Shown here piece by piece: positions 26,319 to 34,599 of a stretch of 64,000 nucleotides of DNA. The stretch lies in the NCBI RefSeq assembly GCF_027563345.1, contig NZ_JAMKBK010000002.1. One strand, given 5' to 3'. How positions within the stretch are numbered: the stretch's first letter is position 1; the number at the start of each line of letters is the position of its first letter. Both the position numbers and the translations under genes were made by a program. This stretch comes from Psychrobacillus psychrodurans (GTDB taxonomy: Bacteria > Bacillota > Bacilli > Bacillales_A > Planococcaceae). The notes beneath the pieces were generated by a model, which was not told the origin of the DNA, ran no database searches, and saw nothing but the letters and a program-made list of their open reading frames with translations.

Positions 26319-27731
26319 ATGAGAATCTGTTTGATAGCAGAAGGCTCATATCCTTATGTTACAGGTGGGGTATCTAGCTGGATTCATAGTCTAATCACAG
26401 AAATGCAAGAACATGAATTTATCGTGTATGCCATTGGAGCAGAAACAAAACAAAAAGGGAAATTCCGGTACGAATTGCCCCCGAACTTAGTAGAGGTTAA
26501 AGAAATCTTTTTGGATGAATATTTATTCGAAGAGAAACGATGGGGAAAACGGTATAACCTATCTACAAGTGAACGGAATAATCTCGTTTCACTTGTGAAC
26601 GGGAGTAACGAGGTTAATTGGAAAGAACTATTTGATTTAATAAAAAGTAATAAGTTCGAAAATGTCGGAGAATTTTTGTCTAGTAAAGATTATTTTGACC
26701 TAGTAGAGTATTTAGGGAAAAATGAATACAGTCAAGTTCCTTTTACAGAACTATTCTGGACAGTAAATTCTATGATCTTACCCCTATTTTTAACCATTCG
26801 CCATGAAGTTCCAAAAGCGGATATATATCATTCTGTATCTACTGGGTATGCAGGAGTAGTAGGGGCACTTGCAAAGTGTTTATACGATAAGCCACTCCTA
26901 TTAACGGAACATGGTATATATTCGCGCGAAAGAGAAGAAGAAATTATAAAGGCGGATTGGGTCAAAGGATATTTCAAAGATTTATGGATCAACTACTTCT
27001 ATACATTATCCAATTCTATTTATGAGACTTCTGACAAAGTAATAACATTGTTCAATAGAAATAAAGAAATAGAAATAGAATTAGGGTGTCCAGAAGACAA
27101 AATCCTCATTATTCCAAATGGTGTGGATGTCATAAATTATAGTAATCTATTGAAAGCTCCTGACGATGGGATCATCCGAATAGGAGCCATCGTTCGAGTG
27201 GTGCCGATTAAGGACATTAAAACGATGATTCAAAGCTTTGCGCTAGTGGAAAGAGAAGTACCAAATGTTGAATTATTCATTATGGGGCCAGCCGATGAAG
27301 ATGATGCTTACTATGAAGAGTGCATACAATTGGTGGATGCTTTAGGTGTAAGTAAGGTTACTTTTACTGGAATGGTACAGGTGAAAGAATATGTCGGTCA
27401 AATGGATATTCTGATGTTGACAAGTATTAGTGAAGGACAACCATTAGCAATCTTAGAGGGCTTGGCAAGCTCCAAACCTTTTGTATGTACAAATGTTGGT
27501 GGTTGTAGAGAATTGATCAATGGTAGTGGGGACGCTGATTTTGGTAAGGCTGGTTTCATAGCACCGGTTATGCACTATGAGGAGATTGCAAATTACGTCA
27601 TCCAATTATGCCAGGATGCAAACTTAAGAGAAAAAATGGGCGTAAACGGGTTTAATCGTGTAAAAAATAAATACAAACGAAGCGAATTTATTGCAGCTTA
27701 CAGGAATTTGTATCAATCGGTAGGAGGGTAA
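26319..27731 (+). CDS. pelF: Pel polysaccharide glycosyltransferase PelF (GT4)
   Basis: 470-residue cytoplasmic glycosyltransferase of family GT4 (GT-B fold). The N-terminus MRICLIAEGSYPYVTGGVSSW (residues 1-21, read with its glycine-rich loop) is the PelF signature. The acceptor-side domain contains LLTEHGIYSREREEE, and the donor side has the EX7E motif in SEGQPLAILEGLA. PelF polymerises the Pel backbone from UDP-activated hexosamine. It is separated by one base from the upstream gene and five from the downstream one, within the tight operon. Confidence 0.93.
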   Translation: MRICLIAEGSYPYVTGGVSSWIHSLITEMQEHEFIVYAIGAETKQKGKFRYELPPNLVEVKEIFLDEYLFEEKRWGKRYNLSTSERNNLVSLVNGSNEVNWKELFDLIKSNKFENVGEFLSSKDYFDLVEYLGKNEYSQVPFTELFWTVNSMILPLFLTIRHEVPKADIYHSVSTGYAGVVGALAKCLYDKPLLLTEHGIYSREREEEIIKADWVKGYFKDLWINYFYTLSNSIYETSDKVITLFNRNKEIEIELGCPEDKILIIPNGVDVINYSNLLKAPDDGIIRIGAIVRVVPIKDIKTMIQSFALVEREVPNVELFIMGPADEDDAYYEECIQLVDALGVSKVTFTGMVQVKEYVGQMDILMLTSISEGQPLAILEGLASSKPFVCTNVGGCRELINGSGDADFGKAGFIAPVMHYEEIANYVIQLCQDANLREKMGVNGFNRVKNKYKRSEFIAAYRNLYQSVGG

Positions 27732-27736
27732 ATAGA

Positions 27737-30700
27737 ATGGCTGGTATAGGTTTTGAACTACGAAAATTATATAGAGAAGAAGGAATTCTTCAAAATATGA
27801 AAGCTTATGCATATTCTTCCTTGACAACGATTGGTCCAATGATCTTATGTATAATTTTAGTGTTTGTCCAACAAAATATGATGTTAGCAAATGGCAGTAG
27901 ATTTATAGAAAATGAATTATTCATCTCCACAATGACGTATTGTTTCATTTTTTCAATCGTTTTGACTTCAGGTCTTTCAATGGTTTTAACTAGATTCATC
28001 GCAGATATGATTTATCAAAAAAAATATGAAGAAATTATCTCCTCTTTTTATGGAGCGTTGATTACCATTTTGCCTATTGGAGGAATTATTACTGGTATTT
28101 TTCTATATGGAGTGGAAGAAAGTATCGGATATAAAATAGCTGCGTATTTGTTTTTTATAGAACTAATCATTATTTGGATTCAAGGAGTGTATTTATCAGC
28201 ACTTAAAGATTATAAGCGGATCGTCCGGGGTTTTGCAATCGGGGTATTGGCCACTATTATTGTAAGCTATATCTTATTCCAATTTACAACATTTAGCGCA
28301 ACAACAATCTCTTTAGTTGGAATGGATATTGGATTTGCAATTATTGTAGGTTCAGCAATGTATCATTTTGAACAAGTATTCCCACGAAATGAACAAAGGA
28401 ACTACTTTTCATTTATGCGTTACTTTCAAAAATATCCTACTGTCTTTTTTAGCGGTTTGTTTGTCTATGCAGGCGTATATGTCCATAACTTTGTTTACTG
28501 GTTTTTCTCAGATGATCATTTAATAGTTTCAGAGAAATTTAAACTGATGCCCTTTTATGATTTACCGGTCTTTTATGCGTATATTTCAGTGGTCCCTTCT
28601 CTTGTCATGTTTGTCGTAATAGTAGAAACAGATTTCTATGAACGTTTCTTAAACTATTATAAAAACGTAATAGATGGTGGCACATATAAAAGTATGAATA
28701 TCGCAAAGAAAAAAATGCAAGATGTATTGTTGCATCGCATCGGTTTTTTAGTAGAAGTACAGCTTCTTTTTACAGCTTTATCTATAGCAATTGGTATTAT
28801 TTTTCTACCAAAAGTCGGATTTTCGATGGAACAATTAGATTTGTTTATTTTATTATGTCTTGCGTATTTTTTCTTTATTATTATGTTTGTCATACTACAT
28901 GCGCTAATGTATTTTGATGACCAGAAAGGCGTGTTAGTTATTAGTGCATTATTTTTTTGTTTAAATGGTATTTTAACTTATACCAGCATGAAAATAGGAA
29001 TAAAAGGACTTGGAATGTTCGTGGCGTCTTTCATAGTTTTAATACTAACAATTGGGAGATTAATATACGTCCTATCTAATATTGATTACTATACGTTCTG
29101 TTCGCAACCATTAAGCACACATAAGAAACAGAGAAAAACATATTTCTCATTCTCTAAAATTGTCACGACGCTAGCTATTATTGTCACCTCAAGCTTCATT
29201 TTGGTTGGTTGTTCACCGACAAAAGAAAGCATAGAGTATACCGAAAAAGTGGAGGAGAAGGCGGAAGTACAGGAAGAAAACAATGAAAAATTAGTGGAAG
29301 ATAAAAGATTGTATGAACGTGATGAAGATGGTTCTATCAAGTCATTATATATTACAGTTTTACCTGATGATAAGGAACAACTAGATTGGTATTCTTTAAA
29401 TCGTATAACGGACCGATATAGTGAAGAAAAAATGGATATTATTTTTGCGGAAGGTACAGAGGATGGTAAAGGGTCAAACGAAGGTATGTTTGGCAATGGT
29501 GCTGTGGATGCTAATGCGAAAATTAGTCTAAGAGGTAACACTTCCCGTTATGCTGCTCAAAAGTCATACAAGATTAAGTTGTTTGATACAGCTGGTTTGT
29601 GGCAAAATCAGCGGACTATTAATCTAAATAAACATATTGGTGATTTAAGCCGAGTTCGAAATAAGCTAAGTTTTGATTTGATGGAGAATATGTCTAATAT
29701 GACAAGCCTGCGAACGCAATTTGTACATTTATATGTGAAAGACTTATCTGATGGGAAAACTGAAGCATTTCAAGATTATGGTTTGTATACCCAAGTAGAA
29801 CAACCGAACGAAATGTTTTTAAAAAATCACTGGTTAGATCCAAGTGGTAACTTATACAAAGTCACTTTTTTTGAGTTTCAAAGATATCCAAATGAAATTA
29901 AATCGCAAACAGACCCAACATACGATAAAAAAATATTTGAAACGATTCTAGAGATAAAGGGAAGAGAAGAGCATGACAAGCTAATCTCAATGTTGGATGA
30001 CGTCAACAATATGGCAATGCCGATTGAGGAAGTAATGGAAAAGCATTTTGATTTGGATAACTTTTTAACATGGACCGCAACGAATATTCTAATGGACAAT
30101 ATGGATACAGACGCCAACAACTTCTATCTATATTCACCGTTAAACTCCGATAAATGGTTCATCCTACCATGGGATTATGATGGAGCATGGGAATTACAGA
30201 GAAATGAGAATTCTATAAGGCCATACCAAGCTGGTTTAAGTAACTTTTGGGGAAACACGTTGCATAATCGTTATTTCCGAAATGAAAAAAATGTTCAACA
30301 ACTAATCGACAAAGTGGAGGAACTATCTAAAACAATCAATTCGAAAACAGTCGAAGCACAGTTAAATCAATATGCTGATTTAGTAAAACCTTTCCTGTAT
30401 AGGGAGCCAGATATTCAATACCTACCAGATTTGAATACTAATTTTGAAGCGGACTTACAGTTGTTGAAAGATACACCTGAAAGAGCAAAACAAAGGTTTT
30501 ATGAAGATATTGAAAAGCCGAAACCATTTTACACAGACGATGTCGTCGTTACGGATACGGAGTTATTATTCTCTTGGCAAATTTCTTTTGATCTTCAACA
30601 AGAAGATCTTTTTTACACAGTGACTGTCGCTCGTGATCCATTATTCACAGAAATCTTAGAAGTAAAAAAAGATTTCCGCGAAAATGAATTTAAAATGAAA

Positions 30701-30835
30701 AAGCCGGAGAATGGTCAATATTACTGGAAAGTCACTGTAGTAGACAGTGAAGGAAACGAACAAACATCCTTTGATATGCATATTGATGAGGAAGGAAACG
30801 AGTACTTTGGAATAAGGGATTTTAAGGTGGAATAA
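27737..30835 (+). CDS. pelG: Fusion of Pel exporter PelG with a CotH-type kinase domain
   Basis: 1032 residues in one continuous frame. Residues 1 to about 460 are a polytopic membrane protein starting MAGIGFELRKLYREEG, typical of PelG, the flippase-like Pel transporter (about 12 helices). Around residues 474-492 a further hydrophobic segment ends in a lipobox-like LVGC (Cys492), then a charged linker. Residues from about 515 form a CotH kinase domain with SLRGNTSR near 598-605, DTDANNFYLYS near 790 and the metal-binding DYDGAW at 813-818. The C-terminal part (about 925-1020) resembles a fibronectin-like beta domain. A free-standing CotH would normally be a lipoprotein, so this looks like a gene fusion. 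Confidence 0.85.
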   Translation: MAGIGFELRKLYREEGILQNMKAYAYSSLTTIGPMILCIILVFVQQNMMLANGSRFIENELFISTMTYCFIFSIVLTSGLSMVLTRFIADMIYQKKYEEIISSFYGALITILPIGGIITGIFLYGVEESIGYKIAAYLFFIELIIIWIQGVYLSALKDYKRIVRGFAIGVLATIIVSYILFQFTTFSATTISLVGMDIGFAIIVGSAMYHFEQVFPRNEQRNYFSFMRYFQKYPTVFFSGLFVYAGVYVHNFVYWFFSDDHLIVSEKFKLMPFYDLPVFYAYISVVPSLVMFVVIVETDFYERFLNYYKNVIDGGTYKSMNIAKKKMQDVLLHRIGFLVEVQLLFTALSIAIGIIFLPKVGFSMEQLDLFILLCLAYFFFIIMFVILHALMYFDDQKGVLVISALFFCLNGILTYTSMKIGIKGLGMFVASFIVLILTIGRLIYVLSNIDYYTFCSQPLSTHKKQRKTYFSFSKIVTTLAIIVTSSFILVGCSPTKESIEYTEKVEEKAEVQEENNEKLVEDKRLYERDEDGSIKSLYITVLPDDKEQLDWYSLNRITDRYSEEKMDIIFAEGTEDGKGSNEGMFGNGAVDANAKISLRGNTSRYAAQKSYKIKLFDTAGLWQNQRTINLNKHIGDLSRVRNKLSFDLMENMSNMTSLRTQFVHLYVKDLSDGKTEAFQDYGLYTQVEQPNEMFLKNHWLDPSGNLYKVTFFEFQRYPNEIKSQTDPTYDKKIFETILEIKGREEHDKLISMLDDVNNMAMPIEEVMEKHFDLDNFLTWTATNILMDNMDTDANNFYLYSPLNSDKWFILPWDYDGAWELQRNENSIRPYQAGLSNFWGNTLHNRYFRNEKNVQQLIDKVEELSKTINSKTVEAQLNQYADLVKPFLYREPDIQYLPDLNTNFEADLQLLKDTPERAKQRFYEDIEKPKPFYTDDVVVTDTELLFSWQISFDLQQEDLFYTVTVARDPLFTEILEVKKDFRENEFKMKKPENGQYYWKVTVVDSEGNEQTSFDMHIDEEGNEYFGIRDFKVE

Positions 30836-30836
30836 T

Positions 30837-31544
30837 ATGAATTTACACGATAAAAGATTTAGACATGAGTTGAAATATTATTTGCATATATTTGACTACC
30901 TTTCACTTCGACAAAAGGTTTCATCTGTTCTAACAATAGATAAGAATTCACAAACGCATGAAGGATATGGCATACGTAGCTTGTATTTTGACGGAATACA
31001 TAATCACTCTCTCTATGATAAAAACAATGGTGTGTTTAATAGGGAAAAGTACCGTATACGTATTTATAATGGAAGCGATCAAAAAATTAGTTTAGAGAGA
31101 AAAAGTAAGTTTGGAGATTTTATTTCGAAGGAATCAGCGCCAGTGACACGTGCTGAATACGATGCTATTTTAAAAGGAAATATAGATGTTTTATCTGGTA
31201 AGGATCAGCCTTTAATAAAAGAGTTTTATGCAGCTTTAAAGTATCGAAATTTTCTTCCTACCGTAATTGTAGACTATGTCCGGGAAGCTTATGTATATGA
31301 ACTGGGAAATGTACGTATTACGTTTGATAAAAAAATGTCAGCAGGAGTTAATACGATTGATTTATTTGATCCAAACTTGATGCTAGAAGAGCCTCTCTTA
31401 CCAGAGCAGACGATTTTAGAAGTCAAATTCGATCAATTCCTTCCAGATAATATACGTCAATTAGTGCAACCAGAAAGATTTGTTCGCTCTGCTATATCTA
31501 AGTACGTTATATGCAGAGAAGAGAATATAAAACATTTTAAATAA
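30837..31544 (+). CDS. VTC-domain (polyphosphate polymerase-like) protein
   Basis: 235 residues. The sequence has the VTC tunnel-domain features: RHELKYYL at residues 9-16, SLYFDG, YRIRIYNG, LERKSKFGDF, VDYVREAY and EVKFDQFLP, rich in paired basic and acidic residues that line the active-site tunnel in eukaryotic Vtc4. Eukaryotic VTC makes polyphosphate from ATP; bacterial members are annotated as polyphosphate-polymerase-domain proteins, with activity not generally shown. It lacks a signal peptide or helix, so it is probably cytoplasmic. It follows the PelG-CotH gene after one base and precedes a DUF4956 membrane gene, a trio often found together. Confidence 0.82.
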   Translation: MNLHDKRFRHELKYYLHIFDYLSLRQKVSSVLTIDKNSQTHEGYGIRSLYFDGIHNHSLYDKNNGVFNREKYRIRIYNGSDQKISLERKSKFGDFISKESAPVTRAEYDAILKGNIDVLSGKDQPLIKEFYAALKYRNFLPTVIVDYVREAYVYELGNVRITFDKKMSAGVNTIDLFDPNLMLEEPLLPEQTILEVKFDQFLPDNIRQLVQPERFVRSAISKYVICREENIKHFK

Positions 31545-31568
31545 TAGGTTCTTTTAAGGGGAATAAAT

Positions 31569-32249
31569 ATGAATGATACAATTAACTTTCAAGATGTGAT
31601 AAAAAAAAGTGTACTTCATCTGGAAGCATTTCGAAGCGTCTCCTATATTGATATATTTTTAGGGTTAGCATGTTCATTTGCAATTGGCATGTTCATTTAT
31701 TTTGTCTATAAAAGATATTTTCGTGGAGTTGTTTACAGTTACAATTACAATGTTTCTTTCGTATTAATGACGATGATCACAACATTAATCATCATGACGA
31801 TAAGTACAAATATTATTTTATCACTAGGGATGGTCGGAGCACTGAGTATTGTCCGATTTAGAACTGCGGTAAAAGACCCATTAGATATCGTATACATGTT
31901 TTGGGCAATAGCGGCAGGAATCGCAACGGGTGCCAAAATGTATCCATTAGCAATGATAGGTTCATTGGCTTTTGGCTTGACGCTAGCATGGCTTTCTAAA
32001 AAGAAAGTTAAACACCAAGCCTATTTATTGGTTATCAGACATACAGAAGAGGCAACTGATGACCTAAGAGTGCAATTAAGAAAACTTGATACAAAACTTA
32101 AATCGAAGTCAATCAGAAATAGTTTCACGGAATTAACTGTAGAAATTAGCTTACGTGACGATAATACTGCATTTATGAAAACAATTGATAACATAAAGGG
32201 AATAGAATCATGCTCTTTAGTTAACTATACTGGCGACTATGCACAATAA
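31569..32249 (+). CDS. DUF4956 family membrane protein
   Basis: 226 residues with about four membrane helices between residues 28 and 140. These include the conserved block LGMVGALSIVRFRTAVKDPLD, followed by a soluble C-terminal domain (about 150-226). AAGGGGAA precedes the ATG. DUF4956 proteins are repeatedly found next to VTC-domain and CotH genes and may be a membrane partner of the VTC protein. Its biochemical role is unknown. It is the last gene of the pel operon. Confidence 0.8.
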   Translation: MNDTINFQDVIKKSVLHLEAFRSVSYIDIFLGLACSFAIGMFIYFVYKRYFRGVVYSYNYNVSFVLMTMITTLIIMTISTNIILSLGMVGALSIVRFRTAVKDPLDIVYMFWAIAAGIATGAKMYPLAMIGSLAFGLTLAWLSKKKVKHQAYLLVIRHTEEATDDLRVQLRKLDTKLKSKSIRNSFTELTVEISLRDDNTAFMKTIDNIKGIESCSLVNYTGDYAQ

Positions 32250-32362
32250 AAGTCCTTAGCCGGTGGTCTTTAAATTGAATGTCCAGAGATCTGTATAATG
32301 TGGATCAAACAGTCGTAGCAAATTTTCTTTTTTGGGACTAGCTTTTGGTAGAACACAAATAT

Positions 32363-32420
32363 ACCCTATAAGAAGGACTTTTTTCAAAGTGCCTATCTTA
32401 TAGGGTAAATTTTACTTTTT
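32363..32420 (+). terminator. Candidate terminator of the pel operon
   Basis: ACCCTATAAGA pairs perfectly with TCTTATAGGGT (32363-32406, 22-base loop), and T-rich sequence follows. It lies 113 bases after the last gene of the operon. Confidence 0.5.
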
Positions 32421-32499
32421 TTCCGGTTTTTCATAAAAAGTAGGAAAGACTCTGGGTCGCGGGACTTTATTAAAGGGATAGTACAGCTGATTTGCGTAT

Positions 32500-32616
32500 C
32501 AGGTGGATGCGGTTCCAGAGGATGAGCGATGAACCATCACCGCCCTTTAGGCTACGTTGTGATGTTTCATTTGTCTCTCTGATCCTGCTAGAGTCGCCAC
32601 CTTCCACTACAATCCA
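32500..32616. repeat. Degenerate copy of the dispersed intergenic palindromic element
   Basis: The right end GAGTCGCCACCTTCCACT is identical to the end of the copy at 56338-56450, and the left end AGGTGGATGC matches with substitutions. The middle has diverged. It sits in the 518-base gene-free stretch 32250-32767 between the pel operon and spxH, which otherwise holds only hairpins. Confidence 0.65.
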
Positions 32617-32727
32617 TTAGTGCAGTACTTCCTATAAGAGGTAGCAGAGCTAATCGCTTAGATGATAAGATTGGTCAAGTTTTAGAGAGTTATAGATTAT
32701 TTTTAATTTACATTGAGACTAATATAA

Positions 32728-32764
32728 AACAACAGCCTATCTTTCGTTCAGATAGGCTGTTGTT
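32728..32764. terminator. Bidirectional terminator between the pel operon and spxH
   Basis: AACAACAGCCTATCT pairs perfectly with AGATAGGCTGTTGTT around a 7-base loop. A run and T run flank it, and it lies directly after the spxH stop on the minus strand. Confidence 0.88.
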
Positions 32765-32767
32765 TAT

Positions 32768-33586
32768 TTATTTTAATCGCCATAACACGGTTGTATTTGG
32801 TAAGAGAAGTCTTTCAACTTTTTGTAATAATAGTAGTTTTTTAAGTTCACGGTCAGCTAATTGATCGGAAATATTATAATAGCTTGCAATTTCATTTGTG
32901 GTTAAAGAATGGAATCGATCAAAAAGTTTTTCCAGTGATGGAGGATCTTGAATTTCTGGCTTTTCATATAGCATTTCTTGCAGGATTTGTACATATATCT
33001 CATAAGGATAATTTCCAGCTACTTTTATACCTTCATCTTCGATATTTTCATTAAAGAATACAATACTTGGAAAAGAGTCCACTTCCATTTCACATGTAAT
33101 GGATAGGTCGCTTTGAAAGGACCTAGCACATTCATTGGAAAGAAAGTCACGAGTAAATTCATCTACATCAAGATTAACTTCTTTTGCTATCTCCTGTAAT
33201 ACAGAAAAGGATGTGACGTTTTTAGTGTTCAAAAACAGATACTCTTGTATTTTTATGAAAAATCGTAAAGCAGCTTTCTTTCCTTGAAATTCTGCAGCTT
33301 TCACAGCTATTGAAGGAAAAACAGAGTGTTCAATTTGGGAAATATTATAAGAATCATTACCCAAATTGGAACTTGGGAAGTTACACATTATATTTAACTT
33401 ATTTAATTGAGTACTAAGAACAGTGCGTACAGTAAAATACTGTCCATACTCTACTTGCAATTTCCGAAGGGTAGGTTGCATATCCCAACAAGTCGGACAT
33501 AACGGGTCCAAAAACACATACATTTCAAGCGGCTTGTTTACTAATGGGGATGTGAACGTCTCGGACGGAATTTGTATTCTTGTCAC
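32768..33586 (-). CDS. spxH: ClpXP adaptor SpxH (DsbA-fold, YjbH)
   Basis: 272-residue DsbA-family thioredoxin-fold protein. The N-terminal motif CPTC (Cys30, Cys33) lies in FLDPLCPTCWDMQP. In Bacillus the protein presents Spx to ClpXP for degradation, and its substrate is encoded in this same window at 14720. The start is GTG at 33586, overlapping the end of the globin gene (reading ATGTGA across the junction), with a GAGGAGGAAG ribosome-binding site upstream. It forms a two-gene operon with the globin. Confidence 0.93.
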   Translation of the reverse strand: MTRIQIPSETFTSPLVNKPLEMYVFLDPLCPTCWDMQPTLRKLQVEYGQYFTVRTVLSTQLNKLNIMCNFPSSNLGNDSYNISQIEHSVFPSIAVKAAEFQGKKAALRFFIKIQEYLFLNTKNVTSFSVLQEIAKEVNLDVDEFTRDFLSNECARSFQSDLSITCEMEVDSFPSIVFFNENIEDEGIKVAGNYPYEIYVQILQEMLYEKPEIQDPPSLEKLFDRFHSLTTNEIASYYNISDQLADRELKKLLLLQKVERLLLPNTTVLWRLK

Positions 33587-33981
33587 ATTTCTTCCTCCTC
33601 ATGACTCATTTGATTGACCATGTGGTTAGCTGTAAGCTCTAGACGTCTATATAATGTATCGCGAACCTTGCCTTCTAAACCTACTTTATCCATTGCATCT
33701 CTCATGCAGGAGAGCCAAGCTTGCGCGCGTTTTGGCGTAATAGGAAATGGATTATGGCGCATCTTCATCATCGGATGTCCGTGTTCTTCTGTATATAAAT
33801 TAGGTCCACCTAAATATTGAGTTAAAAATTGTTTTTGTTTTCTAGCTGTTTCCGATAAATCGTCTGGAAAAATCGGTATAAGCAGCGGATGCTTTGCTAC
33901 ATTGCCATAAAAAGTATCGACAAGCTGATGTAATTTCTCTGCTCCGATTTCATCGTAAGGAAGTATTGGCTTCTGTGTCAT
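33583..33981 (-). CDS. Truncated haemoglobin (group II, YjbI)
   Basis: 132 residues from the ATG at 33981, chosen because AAAGGAGT lies six bases upstream; an open frame back to 34041 lacks this. It shows features of group II truncated globins: YGNVAKHPLL, FLTQYLGGPNLYTEEHGHPMMKMRHNPFPIT with the likely proximal His in MRHNPF, and AQAWLSCM with the conserved Trp. It may bind oxygen or detoxify peroxide or NO. It is co-transcribed with, and overlaps, spxH, an arrangement conserved in Bacillales and suggestive of a link to thiol stress. Confidence 0.93.
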   Translation of the reverse strand: MTQKPILPYDEIGAEKLHQLVDTFYGNVAKHPLLIPIFPDDLSETARKQKQFLTQYLGGPNLYTEEHGHPMMKMRHNPFPITPKRAQAWLSCMRDAMDKVGLEGKVRDTLYRRLELTANHMVNQMSHEEEEM

Positions 33982-34109
33982 TTTCTTACTCCTTTGCTCT
34001 AGCACTATACTTATTCTATCAACGAAACCCAAATATCTCAAACAATTAGATTATCTCATAGAAAAGCAAAACAGGGAATGTAGTAAAAAATGGATAAATT
34101 ACGCGTTCC

Positions 34110-34222
34110 GCAAGTAAATTGTACTTAAAAGCAAGTAATCAAGTTATGAGCGCAAGTATGTTAAAAAGTAACGCAAGTAAATTCTATGACAGAGCAAGTA
34201 ATGCACCTACCAGCGCAAGTAA
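34110..34222 (+). repeat. Six-unit array of GCAAGTA cores with an exact 21-base period
   Basis: The core GCAAGTA starts at 34110, 34131, 34152, 34173, 34194 and 34215, that is exactly every 21 bases. Five of six cores extend to GCAAGTAA. The 13-14 bases between cores are not conserved. A similar array in the opposite orientation lies at 56769-56862. Confidence 0.88.
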
Positions 34223-34394
34223 ATAACTTTTAAGATAAAAAAATCGAGTATACCTACAAGAAAAGCAAAAGCATCTTTTTGGGGCACTCTAATGGCATTT
34301 GTTTGCCTAAGCTACTTCTTTTCTTTACAGGCAAATAACTTACTATTTTACTTTATTTCCGATAGTAGAAAACATGAACTACTTTTTTCATCTT

Positions 34395-34436
34395 TTAGAG
34401 GTGGCAACTCCCGCGGAAAGGGTCCACCTGTTTCTA
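34395..34436. repeat. Internally deleted copy of the dispersed palindromic element
   Basis: AGAGGTGGCAACTCC directly joins CGCGGAAAGGGTCCACCT. These match the two outer ends of the full element (AAGGTGGCGACTCC and CGCGGAAAGCGTCCACTT) with the middle missing. Confidence 0.65.
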
Positions 34437-34561
34437 AATCTCTACGCTAGTTTCGAATCATGAAGTGCGTTGAAACGGAAATTATAGTTTTTTTCGTTTT
34501 TAAAATTCCGCGACCCCATTGATCGCAGGACATTTTTATATACTTTCTAATCTTTTAAAAA

Positions 34562-34591
34562 AACAACCTATTAAATTTAATAGGTTGTTGT
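34562..34591 (-). terminator. Terminator of the transglycosylase gene
   Basis: CAACAACCTATTAAA and TTTAATAGGTTGTTG form a perfect palindromic stem just past the stop codon on the minus strand, flanked by A/T runs. Confidence 0.85.
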
Positions 34592-34599
34592 TACTCGGG

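Larger units (their letters stand above)
33982..34561. other. Gene-free region rich in repeats upstream of the globin gene
   Basis: This 580-base stretch holds the promoter side of the globin-spxH operon, a 21-base-period array (34110-34222) and a shortened copy of the dispersed palindromic element (34395-34436). I see no open frame with a start and ribosome-binding site. Confidence 0.6.

Noticed and set aside
29089..29541. 150-codon minus-strand frame inside pelG-cotH
   Set aside because: It is serine-rich, antisense to well-supported domains, and has no ribosome-binding site or homologous features.
20037..32249. pel region as a prophage or transposon
   Set aside because: No integrase, transposase, phage structural gene or clear terminal repeats are visible; repeats nearby are small intergenic elements.
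34110..34222. 21-base-period repeat as a CRISPR array
   Set aside because: The conserved core is only 7-8 bases and the spacers about 13 bases, far below CRISPR dimensions, and there are no cas genes.
34098..34226. Repeat array as a coding gene for a heptad protein
   Set aside because: The frame is open across the six units, but it has no start codon at the front and no ribosome-binding site, and the second array breaks frame with a 22-base step.
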